DNA from: Sphingomonas albertensis
GTDB taxonomy: Bacteria > Pseudomonadota > Alphaproteobacteria > Sphingomonadales > Sphingomonadaceae
Direction of reading: 5' to 3'
Length of the DNA: 64,000 bases
NCBI RefSeq assembly: GCF_014358075.1
Contig: NZ_JACONT010000014.1
Coordinates: 35,923 to 99,922, forward strand
A program made the position numbers and the translations under genes. This document shows, piece by piece, positions 63,001 to 64,000 of this stretch. The notes beneath the pieces were generated by a model, which did no database searches, was not told where the DNA came from, and saw only the letters and a program-made list of their open reading frames with translations. Each line of letters begins with the position of its first letter. Within the stretch, counting starts at the first letter, position 1.

Positions 63001-63935
63001 GGAGAAGGATGGTCCTGAAGCGCCTCGTCGACGATCGCCTGCACCAGCTCGGCATAGCTCATGCCGATGTGCCGCGCCTGTTCGGGAACGAGGCTCAGCG
63101 GAGTCATCCCCGGCTGCGTATTCACCTCGAGCAGGAACAGCCCATCGACGCCGCGCTCGTCATCCCAGCGGAAGTCCGACCGCGACGCGCCCTTGCAGCC
63201 GAGCAACCGGTGCGCTTCGAGCGCGAGGCTCTTGCAGGCATCGGTGATCTCGTCGGGAATCTCGGCCGGGCAGACGTGGACCGTCATCCCACCGGTGTAT
63301 TTCGCGTCGTAATCATACCAGCCGCTCTTGGGCTTCAACTCGGTCACGCCGAGTGCCCTGCCGCCGAGCACCGCGGTCGTCAGCTCGCGCCCACGGATAT
63401 ACGGCTCGGCCAGCAGCTCCTCGAACTCGCCCCAAGGGCCGACGCTGTCGCGTGCGATCGGATTGCCGTAATTGCCGCTGTCGGTGACGATCGCCACGCC
63501 GACCGACGAACCCTCGTTGACCGGCTTCAGCACATACGGCCGCGCCATCGGATCGCCCTCGAACAGATCCGCCGACTTGACGATCCGCCCGCCCGGCATC
63601 GGCACGCCTGCCGGAACCAGCAGCAGCTTGGTAAGCACCTTATCGATCGCGATCACCGACGTCGCCAGCCCGGAATGCGTGTAGCGCAGGCCCATCAGGT
63701 CGAGCAGCCCTTGCACAGACCCATCCTCGCCAGGCGTCCCATGCAGTGCATTGAACACAAGGTCGGGACTCGCCTCGGCAAGCTTGGCAGCAACATCCCG
63801 CCCCATATCAATCCGCGTGACCCGGTGCCCCAGCGACTCCAGCGCGTCGGCACAGCCATGACCCGACATCAGCGAAACCTCACGCTCCGCCGACCAGCCG
63901 CCCATAAGCACCGCGATGTGAAGAGGCGCGGTCAT
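62997..63935 (-). CDS. ddl: D-alanine--D-alanine ligase
   Basis: The 312-residue ATP-grasp enzyme shows I-A-V-L-M-G-G-W-S-A-E-R-E-V-S-L, then F-N-A-L-H-G-T-P-G-E-D-G, K-P-V-N-E-G-S-S-V-G-V and S-R-S-D-F-R. The late motif is L-E-V-N-T-Q-P-G-M-T. It makes the D-Ala-D-Ala dipeptide for peptidoglycan. It heads the division block in this window; further mur genes presumably lie beyond the right edge. Confidence 0.96.
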   Translation of the reverse strand: MTAPLHIAVLMGGWSAEREVSLMSGHGCADALESLGHRVTRIDMGRDVAAKLAEASPDLVFNALHGTPGEDGSVQGLLDLMGLRYTHSGLATSVIAIDKVLTKLLLVPAGVPMPGGRIVKSADLFEGDPMARPYVLKPVNEGSSVGVAIVTDSGNYGNPIARDSVGPWGEFEELLAEPYIRGRELTTAVLGGRALGVTELKPKSGWYDYDAKYTGGMTVHVCPAEIPDEITDACKSLALEAHRLLGCKGASRSDFRWDDERGVDGLFLLEVNTQPGMTPLSLVPEQARHIGMSYAELVQAIVDEALQDHPSP

Positions 63936-63937
63936 AG

Positions 63938-63960
63938 CCCTCTCCCCTCCGGGGAGAGGG
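63938..63960. repeat. Short palindrome upstream of ddl
   Basis: CCCTCTCCCC and GGGGAGAGGG around TCC form a perfect hairpin just upstream of the ddl start. It is similar to short elements elsewhere in the window and is cut off from its wider context by the window edge. Confidence 0.7.
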
Positions 63961-64000
63961 TTGGGTGAGGGGCAGTTCCAGGCGCTGCACTGCTTGGCGG

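Overview
The window is high-GC alphaproteobacterial chromosome, most likely Sphingomonas or a close sphingomonad. The case rests on the protein set (class II DAHP synthase, intracellular PHA depolymerase, exosortase-A-associated glycan genes, a ddl-ftsQ-ftsA-ftsZ block), on the many intergenic palindromic repeats, and on the Ala/Pro-rich protein style. No phage, integrase, transposase, plasmid gene, rRNA or CRISPR array was seen. There is one tRNA, tRNA-Glu(CTC).

Layout. 1-9.5 kb: the 3' end of a UDP-ManNAc dehydrogenase gene, an M48/PDZ peptidase, a metallophosphatase, FKBP, rpsU, an intradiol-dioxygenase-like lipoprotein, cysS, a D-2-hydroxyacid dehydrogenase, class II DAHP synthase and tRNA-Glu. 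9.7-11.1 kb: an aldehyde dehydrogenase. 11.1-16.2 kb: an AT-richer leader, then four co-directional genes that form a lanthipeptide-type RiPP locus. 16.3-19.4 kb: a PepSY / DUF2271 / DUF4198 / ApbE operon behind a Fur-like palindrome. 19.5-34.4 kb: housekeeping and envelope genes (NUDIX, extensin-like, transglutaminase, BI-1, thpR, sodC, MFS, exosortase-A-type glycosyltransferase and O-glycosylation ligase, PfpI, topoisomerase IB, MscS). 34.8-45.6 kb: putA split by a frameshift, MaoC, thiolase, a flavin/PLP-oxidase-fold stress protein, PHA depolymerase, an ABC exporter, a TfoX-like protein and a saccharopine-dehydrogenase-like reductase. 45.8-64 kb: rnr, argS with a SPOR partner, a DUF1501/DUF1800 pair, dgt with a TPR-SPOR protein, and ftsZ-ftsA-ftsQ-ddl.

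The standout is 11702-16242. The first gene encodes a 324-residue peptide with a short leader and 13 Cys-bracketed modules, 12 of which fit C-x8-C-T-[F/L/I] with Thr/Ser always at module position 7. It is followed by an aminoglycoside-phosphotransferase-fold kinase, a HopA1-family protein and a LanC-family cyclase, the last three translationally coupled. Kinase plus HopA1-type lyase is the dehydration machinery of class V lanthipeptides known from actinomycetes, and LanC would close the thioether rings. I infer a multi-core, class V-like lanthipeptide system in a Gram-negative sphingomonad, in which one precursor could yield about a dozen small two-Cys peptides. No dedicated protease or exporter is adjacent.

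Other points of interest are a 24-bp palindrome with a one-base homopolymer excess that splits putA exactly between its two enzymatic halves, and several distinct palindromic repeat families in the intergenic gaps.
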